Shown here: piece after piece, positions 41,457-50,807 of the stretch | How the letters are laid out: the number at the start of each line of letters is the position of its first letter | How positions within the stretch are numbered: position 1 is the first letter of the stretch | Source: Aeromonas lusitana | Lineage (GTDB): Bacteria; Pseudomonadota; Gammaproteobacteria; Enterobacterales; Aeromonadaceae | Length of the DNA: 64,000 nt | Assembly: GCF_002812985.1 (NCBI RefSeq) | Contig: NZ_PGCP01000022.1 | Span: 62,001 to 126,000, forward strand | Direction: 5' to 3' | The notes under the pieces: generated by a model | Told to the model about the DNA's origin: nothing | The model's database searches: none | Seen by the model: only the letters and a program-made list of their open reading frames with translations | Made by a program: the position numbers and the translations under genes

Positions 41457-42320
41457 TTAACGCAGCAGGGAAGTCACCATGCCGGTCATCTGGTTGGAGT
41501 TGGACAGCACGGACATGCCAGCCTGCATCAGCATCTGGTTCTTGGTCATGTTGGTGCTCTCCTGGGCGAAATCGGCATCCATGATGCGGCCGTTCGCCAG
41601 GTCGGTGTTCTCTTTCATGTTGGAGAGGTTGTTGACGGTGTGTTCCAGACGGTTGATGTTGGCACCGAAGGCAGAACGGGACTCACCAATCTTCTGGGAG
41701 AAGGTATCCAGCTCGGCCATGGAGGCGGTCGCCTTGGCCTGATCACCGATACCTACCTTGACTGCAGCGCCATCGGTACCCTTGCCGGTACCCACAACTT
41801 CTGCCAGCGCCTTCGCCAGGGTGCCGGTCTTTTTCAGTTCCAGCTTCTCAGCACCGGTACCACCAATCTGGAAGGTCACATCTTCCTGGAAGCCCTTGCC
41901 GGTCTTGAGCAGTTCTTGTCCGCCGAAGGTGGTGTTGTTGCTGATGTTGTCCAGCTCGGCGCGCAGTTCGGTGAACTCGGCATCCATGGCTTTACGATCT
42001 TCGGCGGTGCTAGTGCCGTTAGCAGACTGGGTAGCCAGATCCTTCATACGCTGAACGATGTTGCTCATCTCGTCCATGGCGCCTTCACCGGTCTGCATCA
42101 TGGAGATGGCGTCCTGGGAGTTGCGCATGCCCACTTTCTGACCGCTGGACTGGGATTGCAGGCGGGTAGCCATCTGCAGGCCAGCGGCGTCATCGGCGGC
42201 GGAGTTGATGCGCAGACCGGTACCCAGACGCTGCATGGCGGTGCCCAGCATCTTGTTGGTGGTGTTGAGCTGGCTCTGGGTGGTCAGAGAAGCGAAGTTG
42301 GTGTGAATGGACAAGCCCAT
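41457..42320 (-). CDS. lafA1: Lateral flagellin LafA1
   Basis: Second, tandem filament subunit gene, also 287 residues with intact D0/D1 N- and C-terminal domains. The exposed central part (about 135-215) carries many lysines ([25 protein letters not shown]), possible methylation sites for the neighbouring FliB. It has its own candidate sigma28 promoter and terminator. The two copies share a 109-nt tract at their 3' ends without a single difference. Which copy is dominant cannot be judged from sequence. Confidence 0.96.
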   Translation of the reverse strand: MGLSIHTNFASLTTQSQLNTTNKMLGTAMQRLGTGLRINSAADDAAGLQMATRLQSQSSGQKVGMRNSQDAISMMQTGEGAMDEMSNIVQRMKDLATQSANGTSTAEDRKAMDAEFTELRAELDNISNNTTFGGQELLKTGKGFQEDVTFQIGGTGAEKLELKKTGTLAKALAEVVGTGKGTDGAAVKVGIGDQAKATASMAELDTFSQKIGESRSAFGANINRLEHTVNNLSNMKENTDLANGRIMDADFAQESTNMTKNQMLMQAGMSVLSNSNQMTGMVTSLLR

Positions 42321-42374
42321 GATGTATTCCTCGATATGTCGCTGCGCTGCAGCCTGTTAGGTGGACATCAGATA

Positions 42375-42402
42375 TAGGCGACCCCTTTCTCGCAGAAATG
42401 TA
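42375..42402 (-). promoter_or_regulatory. Candidate LafS (sigma28) promoter of lafA1
   Basis: TACATTTC, 12 nt, then GTCGCCTA, with the -10 element 55 bp before the lafA1 start. The -10 half is nearly identical to those before lafA2 and lfgM; the -35 half is weaker. It lies in the 207-bp divergent spacer with fliB. Confidence 0.45.
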
Positions 42403-42527
42403 GGCGGGTCATCGCATATTTTTCTGGCCTCCTTTTGCCCGTCACGATCCGGGTCACAGTCGCAGAGTCAGGGCGTTCGGCATGGTTATTGCTTTGACAC
42501 CGCCATCTTCCATCACCGGACAGCGAC

Positions 42528-43691
42528 ATGGCAGCCTCTCTTTATACCCCTCACTTCGTTAAACATTTCCAGTGCATAGGCGATCGCTGCGAGGACAACT
42601 GCTGTCATAGCTGGACCATCAGCATCGACAAGATAACTTTCCGTAACTACGAGCGACATCCGGATCTTGCCGTCAGATCCTTGAGCAAGTTGCATATTCG
42701 CAAGGTGAAGCAGAGCAATGAGCATTGGGGAGAGATCCAGCTGGATAAGCAGGGCGCCTGCCCCTTCCTCGATGAGAATCGCCTGTGCCAGATCCACAGC
42801 AAGGCCGGGGCAGAGGCGCTGAGCCATACCTGCAAGACCTACCCCAGATCCCATTCGCGCATCGGCAACCAGGTCAGAAAGTCCCTGATGCTCTCCTGCC
42901 CCGAGGTCAGCCGGCAGCTGTTGCTCGACCCCATGGCGATGCAGACCGAGGTGGCCGAATTGGAGCAACGTCTGCCATTTGCGCCACCGCCCTCTGCCGC
43001 CATGGCGACCCTGCACAGCCTGAGCATCCACGTCTTGGCAGCCACGGATGTCCCCGTCGAGATACGGCTGTGGCTCATCGGCATGCTGGTCCACCGGGAT
43101 CCCGCCCAGCTGTCCCACGAAGCCTTCCTGGATCAGGTAGCCGTGCTGGCCGAGGGGGGAGAGCTGCTTGCCATGTTCGAACAGCTGCCGGTCTTGCCGC
43201 GATTGCAGTGGTGGGGGCTGCGCACCATCACCCATCAGCTGCTGGCCTATTCACAGGGACGGCGGGGGCGGCAGACCATGCAAGGCTGCCTCGACAAGAT
43301 CAATCTGCTGCTGGAGGGGGTATATGATGAAGCCAAGCTCACCCAGCTGCAGCAGATCTGGTACAGCAAGGTCTCGCCTTTCCTGGCGGCTCGCCCCCAG
43401 ATCATGAACAACTACCTGCTCTACTACGTCTATCACCACAACTTCCCGCAGTCGCAGAACTCGCCTCATCAGGCCTATCAGTTCCTGGTGGTGGACTACT
43501 TCCTGCTGCGTAGCTACCTCTGTCTGCTGGCCATGGACAAGGAGCTGGAAGAGCAGGACGTTATCAACCTGTTCTACAGCTACCACACCATACGCCAGCA
43601 CAATGCGAGCTTCCTCAAGACCATAGAACAGGGATTGAGCGAGTCTGGCTTCGCGTCGGATCTCAGCCTCTACGCCCTGCTGAAACCATAA
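42528..43691 (+). CDS. fliB: Flagellin lysine N-methylase FliB
   Basis: Member of the FliB family, which methylates surface lysines of flagellin in Salmonella. The 387-residue product has the cysteine-rich N-terminal part typical of the family: C16, C21, C25 and C26 (QCIGDRCEDNCCHSW), C78 and C87 (ACPFLDENRLCQIH), C102 (TCKTYPR) and C124 (LSCPEVSRQ), suited to metal or iron-sulfur binding. It lies head to head with lafA1, and both LafA proteins are lysine-rich in the exposed domain, so the lateral flagellins are the likely substrates. No clear promoter motif was found for it. Confidence 0.88.
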   Translation: MAASLYTPHFVKHFQCIGDRCEDNCCHSWTISIDKITFRNYERHPDLAVRSLSKLHIRKVKQSNEHWGEIQLDKQGACPFLDENRLCQIHSKAGAEALSHTCKTYPRSHSRIGNQVRKSLMLSCPEVSRQLLLDPMAMQTEVAELEQRLPFAPPPSAAMATLHSLSIHVLAATDVPVEIRLWLIGMLVHRDPAQLSHEAFLDQVAVLAEGGELLAMFEQLPVLPRLQWWGLRTITHQLLAYSQGRRGRQTMQGCLDKINLLLEGVYDEAKLTQLQQIWYSKVSPFLAARPQIMNNYLLYYVYHHNFPQSQNSPHQAYQFLVVDYFLLRSYLCLLAMDKELEEQDVINLFYSYHTIRQHNASFLKTIEQGLSESGFASDLSLYALLKP

Positions 43692-43692
43692 A

Positions 43693-43725
43693 GAAAAACC
43701 GCCAGCAAATTGCTGGCGGTTTTTC
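43693..43725. terminator. Bidirectional terminator between fliB and the lfg operon end
   Basis: A perfect 15-bp stem (GAAAAACCGCCAGCA / TGCTGGCGGTTTTTC) with an AAT loop gives T-tracts on both strands. It starts 1 nt after the fliB stop and lies 20 nt beyond the stop of the convergent gene, so it closes both transcripts. Confidence 0.93.
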
Positions 43726-43745
43726 TAACGTTCACTCTCTCGGCC

Positions 43746-44747
43746 TCAGGTCAGCAAGGCCACCACGTTCTGGCGTGATACGTTGGCCTGGGCCAGCAGG
43801 CCGGACATGGTACCCATGAAACCGCCCTCCTTGAGCTGCTGGCTGAGCTTGCCTTGCAGTTGCTCCAGCTCTCCTTGCTGCAGGTTCTGGCTACGGACCT
43901 TGACCCTGTCCAGCTGCTTGACCATCTTCTGGCGAAACTGCTTTAGCTCCCGTACCGACTGCTCAATTTCGCCGAGCAGGCGCTTCAGACGTTGCTGTTC
44001 CTGCTTGAGCTCCCCCTTGTCGAGCCCCTCCCCAAGCTGGGTCAGCTGACCAGCCTTGGGTTTGAACTGCACCGGCACCGGGTTGCCGGCCGGGATCCGG
44101 ATCCCCTCTCCGCTCAGCAGCACGGGCTCATCCAGCTTGCGTCTATGTTGATCCGGCACGCTCAGCTCCAGCTTGCCCAGCTCGTTCAGACGAGCCTGGA
44201 TGTGCTCCTTGCGCAGGGCCCGATCCAGGCGGGAGGCGGCTTCCGCTTCATTGGCGCCGGCTGGCAGCAACACCTCGACGGCGCTGCTGGTCTGGGGGAA
44301 TGAGAACACCAGCCGCTCGGCGCTCGATCTCGGGCTCAGCAGATCGAGCCGCTCCGCACTGTAACTCACCCGGCTGTCCGTGGCCGATGCCAGCAGGCGA
44401 GGTTTGAGTTCAGTGGTCAGGGGCGCCTTCGGCTGGGTCAGCTTCTCTTCCAGCAGCTTGAGCCGGGACACCAGATCGCCGCTCGCGGCTCGGTTCTGGC
44501 TGAGCTGCTGTTCCAATCGTTTCAGCTCGCCCCAGACCTGGCTCAGGGCCTGCTCGCCACCCTGGGCGTGGGCGATGCGCTGCTGCGCCGTACCGATCAG
44601 GGCCCATCTATCCAAGCGGATGACATTGGGCTGGCGATCGCTGCGGCTGATCTGAGGGGAGGAGACCTGGGCAGTTGGACGTCCGTGCAGCTTGGGCTGG
44701 GCCGGGGTTTCGGCCACCCCGCCCGGACGGGTTTGTTGAATCTGCAT
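43746..44747 (-). CDS. Unrecognised flagellar-locus protein with a flagellin-like C-terminal tail
   Basis: I do not recognise this 333-residue protein. The N-terminal 40 residues are proline/glutamine-rich; helical, coiled-coil-like stretches are at about 60-105 and 240-310; a beta-rich middle (about 125-225) separates them. The last residues, GLLAQANVSRQNVVALLT, closely follow the terminal D0 helix of flagellins (typically LAQANQ-x-PQNVLSLLR), and LafA ends similarly. No signal peptide is seen, so export through the flagellar apparatus is possible. The ATG follows the lfgL stop by 19 bp with a clear AAGGAG site, so it is probably the last gene of the lfg rod/hook operon. Confidence 0.8.
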   Translation of the reverse strand: MQIQQTRPGGVAETPAQPKLHGRPTAQVSSPQISRSDRQPNVIRLDRWALIGTAQQRIAHAQGGEQALSQVWGELKRLEQQLSQNRAASGDLVSRLKLLEEKLTQPKAPLTTELKPRLLASATDSRVSYSAERLDLLSPRSSAERLVFSFPQTSSAVEVLLPAGANEAEAASRLDRALRKEHIQARLNELGKLELSVPDQHRRKLDEPVLLSGEGIRIPAGNPVPVQFKPKAGQLTQLGEGLDKGELKQEQQRLKRLLGEIEQSVRELKQFRQKMVKQLDRVKVRSQNLQQGELEQLQGKLSQQLKEGGFMGTMSGLLAQANVSRQNVVALLT

Positions 44748-44766
44748 CCTGGCTCCTTAATCAGAC

Positions 44767-45666
44767 TTAGGGCATGTAGTTGAACAGGCTGAGGCCATTC
44801 ACCTTGGCGAAGGCTTGCTGCTGCACCTGCAGCGCCATCAACACATGGGCCTGCTGGGTCACAGCCCCCGCGTAATCGAGGGACTCTATCTGATTGCTCA
44901 CTTCCTTGCTATAGACGCCCTTCTCCTCGTGCCCTTCGTCGACCTGATCCAGCAGGTTGATGCGGGCACCAATGGAGCTGACCATCTGACTGATATCATC
45001 TTGCAAGGTCTGGCTGCGATCCAGCATGGCCCTGGCCTGATCCGAGGCATCCGCGGCACCGCTGTCAAAGGCGGCCACCATCTCATCGAGCTGCTTGAAG
45101 AAGTCACCGTTCTGGAGGAACAGCTTGTCCGCGGTGTGATTGAGCTCCACCGTCACCCCTCTGGCGATGCCGACCTCACGCACCAGGGCATCCCCTTGGT
45201 AGATGTAATCACCACTCGCATCCTTCACGATAGCGGTTTTATCTACCTGGCTGCCGCTAAACAGACTGGAACCACTCTCGTTACGGGCATTGGCCAGATC
45301 CAGCAAGCCGTCCTTGATGATCGCCACCTCGCTGGAGACAGCCCGGCGATCGTCTTCCGAGAGGGAGCCGTTGGCCGCCGTCTGGGCCAGATCCCGCAGC
45401 CGACTCAGCATGTTGGTCATGGTATCGAGCTGGATTTCCCCCTGAGAGAGCTGGCTCTTGGCATTGGCAATGTTCTTCTGGTACTGGGCCATCGCCGCCT
45501 GCTCCTTCTTCAGACCGAGCAACTGCACGCTGCCGACGGGATCGTCGGAGGGTTGCAGGATGCGCTTGTTGGCCGAGATTTGGCGATCGAGCCTGGCATA
45601 CTCGCCGAAACCATGTTGCAGATTGTCGAGCATGCTGAGCTGAATTTGGTTGGTACTGATACGCAT
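44767..45666 (-). CDS. lfgL: Hook-filament junction protein LfgL (FlgL / HAP3)
   Basis: Second junction protein between hook and filament. The 299-residue product has flagellin-like N-terminal (MRISTNQIQLSMLDNLQHG) and C-terminal helices (SLDYAGAVTQQAHVLMALQVQQQAFAK is split here only for description). It follows lfgK by 10 bp in the operon. Confidence 0.94.
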   Translation of the reverse strand: MRISTNQIQLSMLDNLQHGFGEYARLDRQISANKRILQPSDDPVGSVQLLGLKKEQAAMAQYQKNIANAKSQLSQGEIQLDTMTNMLSRLRDLAQTAANGSLSEDDRRAVSSEVAIIKDGLLDLANARNESGSSLFSGSQVDKTAIVKDASGDYIYQGDALVREVGIARGVTVELNHTADKLFLQNGDFFKQLDEMVAAFDSGAADASDQARAMLDRSQTLQDDISQMVSSIGARINLLDQVDEGHEEKGVYSKEVSNQIESLDYAGAVTQQAHVLMALQVQQQAFAKVNGLSLFNYMP

Positions 45667-45676
45667 GCGGCCCCCG

Positions 45677-46996
45677 TCAGAACATGTTCAGGATGGAGTT
45701 GAAGAGCTGGTCCGAGGTGCTGATCACCTTGGCGTTCGCCTGGTAGGCCTTGGTATACGCCATGATCTTGACCCCTTCCTCATCGGTATTGACCCCGCTG
45801 ACGCTGCTGAGCTTGGTGGCCAGCTGCTTCTCCATGTTGGCGTCTGCCGTCATGGTCGCCTTGGCCTGACCGCTCTGCACCGCCATGCGGCCGAGCAGAG
45901 CACTGTAGGCGTCGTACTGGTCATCCTTGATGGTCAGCAGCTCCTGCAGGTTGCGGTTGTCACCCGTGCCGCCTCCCGCCTTGGCAAAGGCCAGGTGATC
46001 GCCGGTGAAGCCGTCGGCCACCTTGAGGGTGCCGGACGGATTGAGAGGGTCGTAACTGAACATGGGTTTGCCCGGATCACCGTTCAGATCGACCCCGCCC
46101 CCCTGCTTGGCATTGAAATCATCCGCCAGCTTCTTCGCGATCTGGTTGAGTTCATCGCGCAGGGGGCGCAGCACAGTGGTGCGATACTCGAGCACCCCGG
46201 CCAGGGTACCCCCTTGCAGCTTGGGCACCTCGAACGATTGGGGGCCGAAACTGAGGCTCAGGGTATCACCGGCAAGGGAGAGGGTACTGCTGCTGCCCGC
46301 CAGCACCAGGGGCTGGCCCTGGGGCAGGCTCAGGGAAAACGAGCCGTCGCTCTGGCGATTGACCCGCACCTCCATGAAGGTCGACAGCTCGCGCACTATC
46401 TGCTCTCGACTGTCTTCCAGCACAGAGGTATTGACCCCCTTGGAGGCCTGCTCACCGATCTGGGTGTTGAGCTCGGCCACCTGCTTCAGGTAGCTGTTGA
46501 CCTGAGTGACAGTGCTGTTCAGCTGATCGTCGATCTGCTTCTCCTGGGTCAGCATGCTCTCGTTCAACTGATTGAAACGGTTGGCAAGGGCGCCGGCGGA
46601 GCTGACGATCTGGCTACGCTGGGCCGGGGTCTCCGGGCTGTCGAGGGCGGCATTGAGGGAGGCAAAGAAGCTATCCAACCCCTTGGTGATGTTCATCGAC
46701 TCGCTGCCGAGCAACTGTTCCGTGGTATTGATGTACTGATGGAACGCGTAGGAAGAACCGGTCGAGGAGCGGCTGCGCCAGTGCTGGGAGACCAGATAGT
46801 CATCGGTGATCCTGCGCACCCCCGTCACCTCCACCCCCATGCCGTTGTCCAGCCGGCCAAAGCCGGACAGGCTGCCCATCATGGCTTCCTGGCGGCTGTA
46901 ACCTATGGTATTGACGTTGGCGATATTCTGGGCGGTGACGTTTAACGCGATCTGCGCCGCGTTGAGTCCGCTAAAACCGATATTGAGCAGCGACAT
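45677..46996 (-). CDS. lfgK: Hook-filament junction protein LfgK (FlgK / HAP1)
   Basis: First junction protein on top of the hook. The 439-residue product has the N-terminal rod-family motif (MSLLNIGFSGLNAAQIALNV and NIANVNTIGYSRQ) and the C-terminal helix with YTKAYQANAKVISTSDQLF. It overlaps lfgJ by one base. Confidence 0.95.
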   Translation of the reverse strand: MSLLNIGFSGLNAAQIALNVTAQNIANVNTIGYSRQEAMMGSLSGFGRLDNGMGVEVTGVRRITDDYLVSQHWRSRSSTGSSYAFHQYINTTEQLLGSESMNITKGLDSFFASLNAALDSPETPAQRSQIVSSAGALANRFNQLNESMLTQEKQIDDQLNSTVTQVNSYLKQVAELNTQIGEQASKGVNTSVLEDSREQIVRELSTFMEVRVNRQSDGSFSLSLPQGQPLVLAGSSSTLSLAGDTLSLSFGPQSFEVPKLQGGTLAGVLEYRTTVLRPLRDELNQIAKKLADDFNAKQGGGVDLNGDPGKPMFSYDPLNPSGTLKVADGFTGDHLAFAKAGGGTGDNRNLQELLTIKDDQYDAYSALLGRMAVQSGQAKATMTADANMEKQLATKLSSVSGVNTDEEGVKIMAYTKAYQANAKVISTSDQLFNSILNMF

Positions 46997-47394
46997 CAGT
47001 CAACTTTCCTCATTTTTGCCGAATTCAGAGGCTGACTGAAGGCAGTCAGGGTCTGGGACTGTGAAGCGACCACAGGCTCGGCATTCTTTAATGCGGGGTC
47101 CAGCTGATTGACCATCTGCTCCTTGAGCCCCATGCCGCCACGCTTCACCAGGCTCATCGCCAGCTGGCTGTCGTACATGTCGCGGTAGAGCTCTTGCCCC
47201 TTGATGAGCTTGTCATCTTCATCCTGCATGGCATCGGAGGCTGAGCGCATGTGTTTGAGCACAGTCTGCAGGAAGCTCACTTCAAACTGACCGGCCGCAG
47301 CCTCCAGGGCCGCCCGTTGATCCGGGTTGCTCTTTATCTGCTGCAGTTCATTGAGATCCTGATAGAAACCAGGCTCGGACGTAATTCGGGTCAT
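46996..47394 (-). CDS. lfgJ: Rod-cap protein LfgJ (FlgJ), without muramidase domain
   Basis: Rod scaffold protein. The 132-residue product covers only the N-terminal rod-binding domain (QFEVSFLQTVLKHMRSASDA, YRDMYDSQLAMSLVKRGG). The C-terminal peptidoglycan-hydrolase domain of enterobacterial FlgJ (about 313 residues in all) is absent, so another enzyme must open the wall for the rod. It is 8 bp after lfgI. Confidence 0.92.
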   Translation of the reverse strand: MTRITSEPGFYQDLNELQQIKSNPDQRAALEAAAGQFEVSFLQTVLKHMRSASDAMQDEDDKLIKGQELYRDMYDSQLAMSLVKRGGMGLKEQMVNQLDPALKNAEPVVASQSQTLTAFSQPLNSAKMRKVD

Positions 47395-47402
47395 AACAAT
47401 CC

Positions 47403-48509
47403 TTAGATGACTACCAACTCGCCTTCGAGGGCTCCCGCCTCGTCGAGGGCTTGCAGGATAGCCATGACATCATCCGGGGTCGCGCCCAGGGAATTCACTG
47501 CCTTGACGATCACCTCGAGGGAGGTGCCATCCGGCCAGACAAACATGTTATTGCGCTCCCGGTCAACCTGGATCTGGGAGTTCGGCGTCGTGGTGGTCCG
47601 GCCGTTGGAGAAGGCGTTGGGCTGGCTGACGGTCTGGCTCTCGCCTATGGTCACCGTCAGGCTACCGTGGCTGACCGCCGCCTTGTGCACCTTGACCCCC
47701 TGCCCCATCACGACCGTGCCGGTGCGGCTGTTGAAGACGACCCTGGGTCGCTCCTTGCCCATGTCCACCTGAATGTCCTGCAGCAGGGCCATGAAGGAGA
47801 TGCGCTGACTCTCGTCGCGAGGGGCCGTGATCTGGATGCGTCCGGCACTGACCGCCTTGGCCACCGGGCCAAGCTGGCGATTGATCTCCCGCTCCACATT
47901 GCGCGCCGTCTTGAAGTTCGGCTGGTGCAGGTTGAGGGTGACTTCGGGCTTGTCAGAGAAGCTGCTGGCGGCCTCCCGCTCTATGATGGCGCCGTTCGGT
48001 ATGATGCCAGCGGTGGGCACATTGATGGTCACGGACGAGCCGGACTGCCCCTCCGCCTTGACCCCGGCCACCACCAGGTTCCCTTGGGCGACCGCATAGA
48101 CTTCACCATCGATACCGCGCATGGGGGTCAGCAGCAAGGAGCCACCCCGCAGACTCTTGGCATCGCCGATGGAAGTGACCGTCACGTCCACCAGCTGTCC
48201 CTTGCCCGCGAGCGCAGGCAGGGTCGCCTGCACCGACACGGCGGCGACGTTCTTGAGCTTGGGGTCTATGTCATCGGGCAGTTGTACGCCAAACTGCTTG
48301 AGCATGTTGGTCATGGACTGGCCGGTGAACTTGACCTGGCTGCGATCCCCAGTGCCGGAGAGACCGACCACCAGGCCGTACCCCACCAGCTGGTTGGTTC
48401 GCATCCCCTGCACATCGGCGATGTCCAGCAAGGCCCGTTTGGCGGGAGCGGCGGCCCCTGCCACGCCCGGCAGGACGAAGCAGATCAGGGCGATACACCA
48501 TTTTTTCAT
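47403..48509 (-). CDS. lfgI: Flagellar P-ring protein LfgI (FlgI)
   Basis: Forms the P ring in the peptidoglycan layer. The 368-residue precursor has a Sec signal peptide ([19 protein letters not shown]) and the family start [20 protein letters not shown]. The ATG was chosen because TGAGGA lies 5 nt before it; an in-frame GTG four codons upstream is possible. It begins 8 bp after lfgH. Confidence 0.95.
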   Translation of the reverse strand: MKKWCIALICFVLPGVAGAAAPAKRALLDIADVQGMRTNQLVGYGLVVGLSGTGDRSQVKFTGQSMTNMLKQFGVQLPDDIDPKLKNVAAVSVQATLPALAGKGQLVDVTVTSIGDAKSLRGGSLLLTPMRGIDGEVYAVAQGNLVVAGVKAEGQSGSSVTINVPTAGIIPNGAIIEREAASSFSDKPEVTLNLHQPNFKTARNVEREINRQLGPVAKAVSAGRIQITAPRDESQRISFMALLQDIQVDMGKERPRVVFNSRTGTVVMGQGVKVHKAAVSHGSLTVTIGESQTVSQPNAFSNGRTTTTPNSQIQVDRERNNMFVWPDGTSLEVIVKAVNSLGATPDDVMAILQALDEAGALEGELVVI

Positions 48510-48517
48510 CTGGATCC

Positions 48518-49192
48518 TCACAGGGGGGCGAAGGCGGAGCTGAAGAAGCGTGCCAGCCAGCCCATCTGGTTACTGTCGGCGAGGGCACCGCGCCCCGCAT
48601 AGGTGATGCGGGCATCGGCGATGCGCTGGGAGGAGATGCGGTTGCTCTGATCGATGTCCTCAACTCGCACCATGCCCCCCAGACGGATGTACTCATCCCC
48701 CTGATTGAGGCGGATCCACTTCTCACCTCGGATCCCCAGCACTCCGTTCGGCATCACCTCGGCGACGGTGACCGTGATGGCCCCCGCCAGGGTGTTCTGC
48801 TGGCTGGAGGTGGCGCCGCCGTCAAAGTCGCGATCGGCGCTGACCGACGCGCCCCAGTCTGGGCGCGATACCCCACCGATGGAGGGCGCAGGCACATTGA
48901 TGCTGTTGTTCTTGTTCATGCTGGTATTGGCTTTCTTGCTGGACTGGGTCCGCTCTTCCAGCATCACGGTCAGGATGTCGCCGATGCGATAGGCACGGCG
49001 ATCCTGGAACAGGGTCATCATGTAGTCATTACGATAGAGGCTGCCATCCTCCCCCACCCCGGTACGGGTCATCTGGGAACGGGAGGGAGCCCACTTCTCG
49101 TCGCCGGGCTCGGGGGCCTGCAGCTCATAGGTGGAGCAGCCGCCGAGCAGCAGCGCCAATCCGACACAACGCAACATCGACCTGATCATCAC
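48518..49192 (-). CDS. lfgH: Flagellar L-ring lipoprotein LfgH (FlgH)
   Basis: Outer-membrane L-ring subunit. The 224-residue precursor has a lipoprotein signal with lipobox LLGGC at about residues 15-19. Conserved parts are [20 protein letters not shown] and [20 protein letters not shown]. It overlaps lfgG by 4 bp (ATGA type). Confidence 0.95.
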   Translation of the reverse strand: MMIRSMLRCVGLALLLGGCSTYELQAPEPGDEKWAPSRSQMTRTGVGEDGSLYRNDYMMTLFQDRRAYRIGDILTVMLEERTQSSKKANTSMNKNNSINVPAPSIGGVSRPDWGASVSADRDFDGGATSSQQNTLAGAITVTVAEVMPNGVLGIRGEKWIRLNQGDEYIRLGGMVRVEDIDQSNRISSQRIADARITYAGRGALADSNQMGWLARFFSSAFAPL

Positions 49193-49974
49193 AGTGCCTG
49201 GGTGATAAATTTGAGCATCTGATCGGCGGAGGAGACGACCTTGGCGTTCATCTCGTAGGCACGCTGGGTGGTGATCATGTCCACCATCTCCTCCACCACG
49301 TTGACGTTGGAGCTCTCCAGGGTGAACTGCTTGATAGCCCCCATGGCCTCTTCGCCCGGCACCCCTTCGATGGCCTCACCGGAGGCACCCGTCGCCCGAT
49401 AGAGGTTGCCTCCCAAGGCTTCCAGCCCGGCCGGGTTGGAGAAGTTGGTCAGGGTGATGCGTCCCAGCTCCACGTTCTCCTGCTGGCCCGGCAGGGTGGC
49501 GCTCACGGTACCGTCGGTGCCGATGGATACCTTGGTCGCATTGTCCGGGATCTGGATCTGCGGCAGCATGGGCAAACCATCGGAGTTGACCAGCAGCCCC
49601 TCGGCGTTGCGATGCCACTGCCCGTTGCGGGTGTAGGCCGTCTCCCCGTCCGGGCGCTCGACCCCGAAGAAGCCGGCACCGACTACCGCCATGTCCAGCT
49701 CCTGGTTGGTATTCTGGAACTGGCCAGGGGTAAATACCTTCTGGGTGCCAACCACCCGCACACCGTTACCCATCTGGATGCCGATGGGGGACAGGTTCTG
49801 TTGATCCTGCTGGGCACCAGGCTGACGCTGTACCTGATAGAACAGATCCTCGAAGGCCACCCGATCGCGCTTGAAGCCGACCGTGTTGACGTTGGCCAGG
49901 TTGTTGGAAATGCTGGCCATCTTGGCATCTTGGGCCGACAGACCCGTTTTACTCACCCACAGTGCTGCGTGCAT
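49189..49974 (-). CDS. lfgG: Distal rod protein LfgG (FlgG)
   Basis: Main component of the distal rod. The 261-residue product has the N-terminal rod motif (SNNLANVNTVGFKRDRVAFEDL) and the C-terminal SSNVNVVEEMVDMITTQRAYEMNAK. An 88-bp spacer with two hairpins separates it from lfgF, the largest gap in the operon. Confidence 0.96.
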   Translation of the reverse strand: MHAALWVSKTGLSAQDAKMASISNNLANVNTVGFKRDRVAFEDLFYQVQRQPGAQQDQQNLSPIGIQMGNGVRVVGTQKVFTPGQFQNTNQELDMAVVGAGFFGVERPDGETAYTRNGQWHRNAEGLLVNSDGLPMLPQIQIPDNATKVSIGTDGTVSATLPGQQENVELGRITLTNFSNPAGLEALGGNLYRATGASGEAIEGVPGEEAMGAIKQFTLESSNVNVVEEMVDMITTQRAYEMNAKVVSSADQMLKFITQAL

Positions 49975-49998
49975 CTTTGTCTCTCCACAATCTCATGG

Positions 49999-50053
49999 GA
50001 GGGCGCATGCCGCCCTCATCAACCGAGTGCGCGGCCGGCCAAGCCAGCCGCGC
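49999..50053 (-). other. Two hairpins in the lfgF-lfgG spacer
   Basis: First, 9 nt after the lfgF stop on the minus strand, GCGCGGCTGGC-TTG-GCCGGCCGCGC (50029-50053) forms an 11-bp stem including one G-U pair; on the plus strand the same position would be an unpaired C-A, so the fold suits the sense RNA. Second, a 7-bp stem GAGGGCG / CGCCCTC lies at 49999-50017. Neither is followed by a T-tract, so they may protect or process the operon mRNA rather than end it. Confidence 0.6.
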
Positions 50054-50062
50054 CAGATTTTA

Positions 50063-50797
50063 TCAGCCCTGACCCGAGATCAGCCTGGCGCCCTGTCTGG
50101 CCTGATCGTCCGCCGTCTTCATCAACTTGACCTGCAACTCGAAGTTGCGGGTCAGGGACATGCTGCTGATCAGCTCATCGACCGCATTCACGTTCGCTCC
50201 CTCAAGGAAGCCGGACGCCAGCACGACCTGTTCGCTTATCTCCGCCTCGCCGCCCTGACGCTGACGGAACAGACCATCCTGTCCCTTCACCAGCTCGGCC
50301 GGATCCGGGTTGACCAGCTTGAGGCGACCCACATCCAGGCGGGCACCGCCCCCCGGTGGCGTGATGCTGAGGGAGCCGTCCTTGCCGAAGCTGAGATCCC
50401 GATAGGCAGGCAACACCATCTCACCGCCATCCCCCAGCACGGGACGGCCATTGAGGGTCAACAGTCCCTCGCCATCCACCTCCAGGTTGCCAGCACGGGT
50501 ATAGGCCTCCTTGCCATCGGCGGTCTGTACCGAGAGAAAGCCGTCACCCCGTATCGCCACATCCAGCTTGCGGCCGGTCTGCATCAGGGCGCCCGGCTTG
50601 AAGTCGGTGCCTGCCTGCTCCTCGCGGGCCATGACCCGGCTCTGATAACCATCACCGGCCAGGGCATAGGCGGAAGCCCGTTCAAAATCAGCCCGAAAAC
50701 CGGCGGTATTGACGTTGGCCAGGTTGTTCGCCCGAATTTGCTGGGCCATCAGGGTATGTTGCGCCCCCGACATGGCGGTATAGATAAGCTTTTCCAC
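50063..50797 (-). CDS. lfgF: Proximal rod protein LfgF (FlgF)
   Basis: Proximal rod subunit. The 244-residue product has the N-terminal motif QIRANNLANVNTAGFRADFERA and the C-terminal EGANVNAVDELISSMSLTRNFELQVKLM. It is 10 bp after lfgE and is followed by the two hairpins. Confidence 0.95.
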   Translation of the reverse strand: MEKLIYTAMSGAQHTLMAQQIRANNLANVNTAGFRADFERASAYALAGDGYQSRVMAREEQAGTDFKPGALMQTGRKLDVAIRGDGFLSVQTADGKEAYTRAGNLEVDGEGLLTLNGRPVLGDGGEMVLPAYRDLSFGKDGSLSITPPGGGARLDVGRLKLVNPDPAELVKGQDGLFRQRQGGEAEISEQVVLASGFLEGANVNAVDELISSMSLTRNFELQVKLMKTADDQARQGARLISGQG

Positions 50798-50807
50798 GCA
50801 TCACGCC

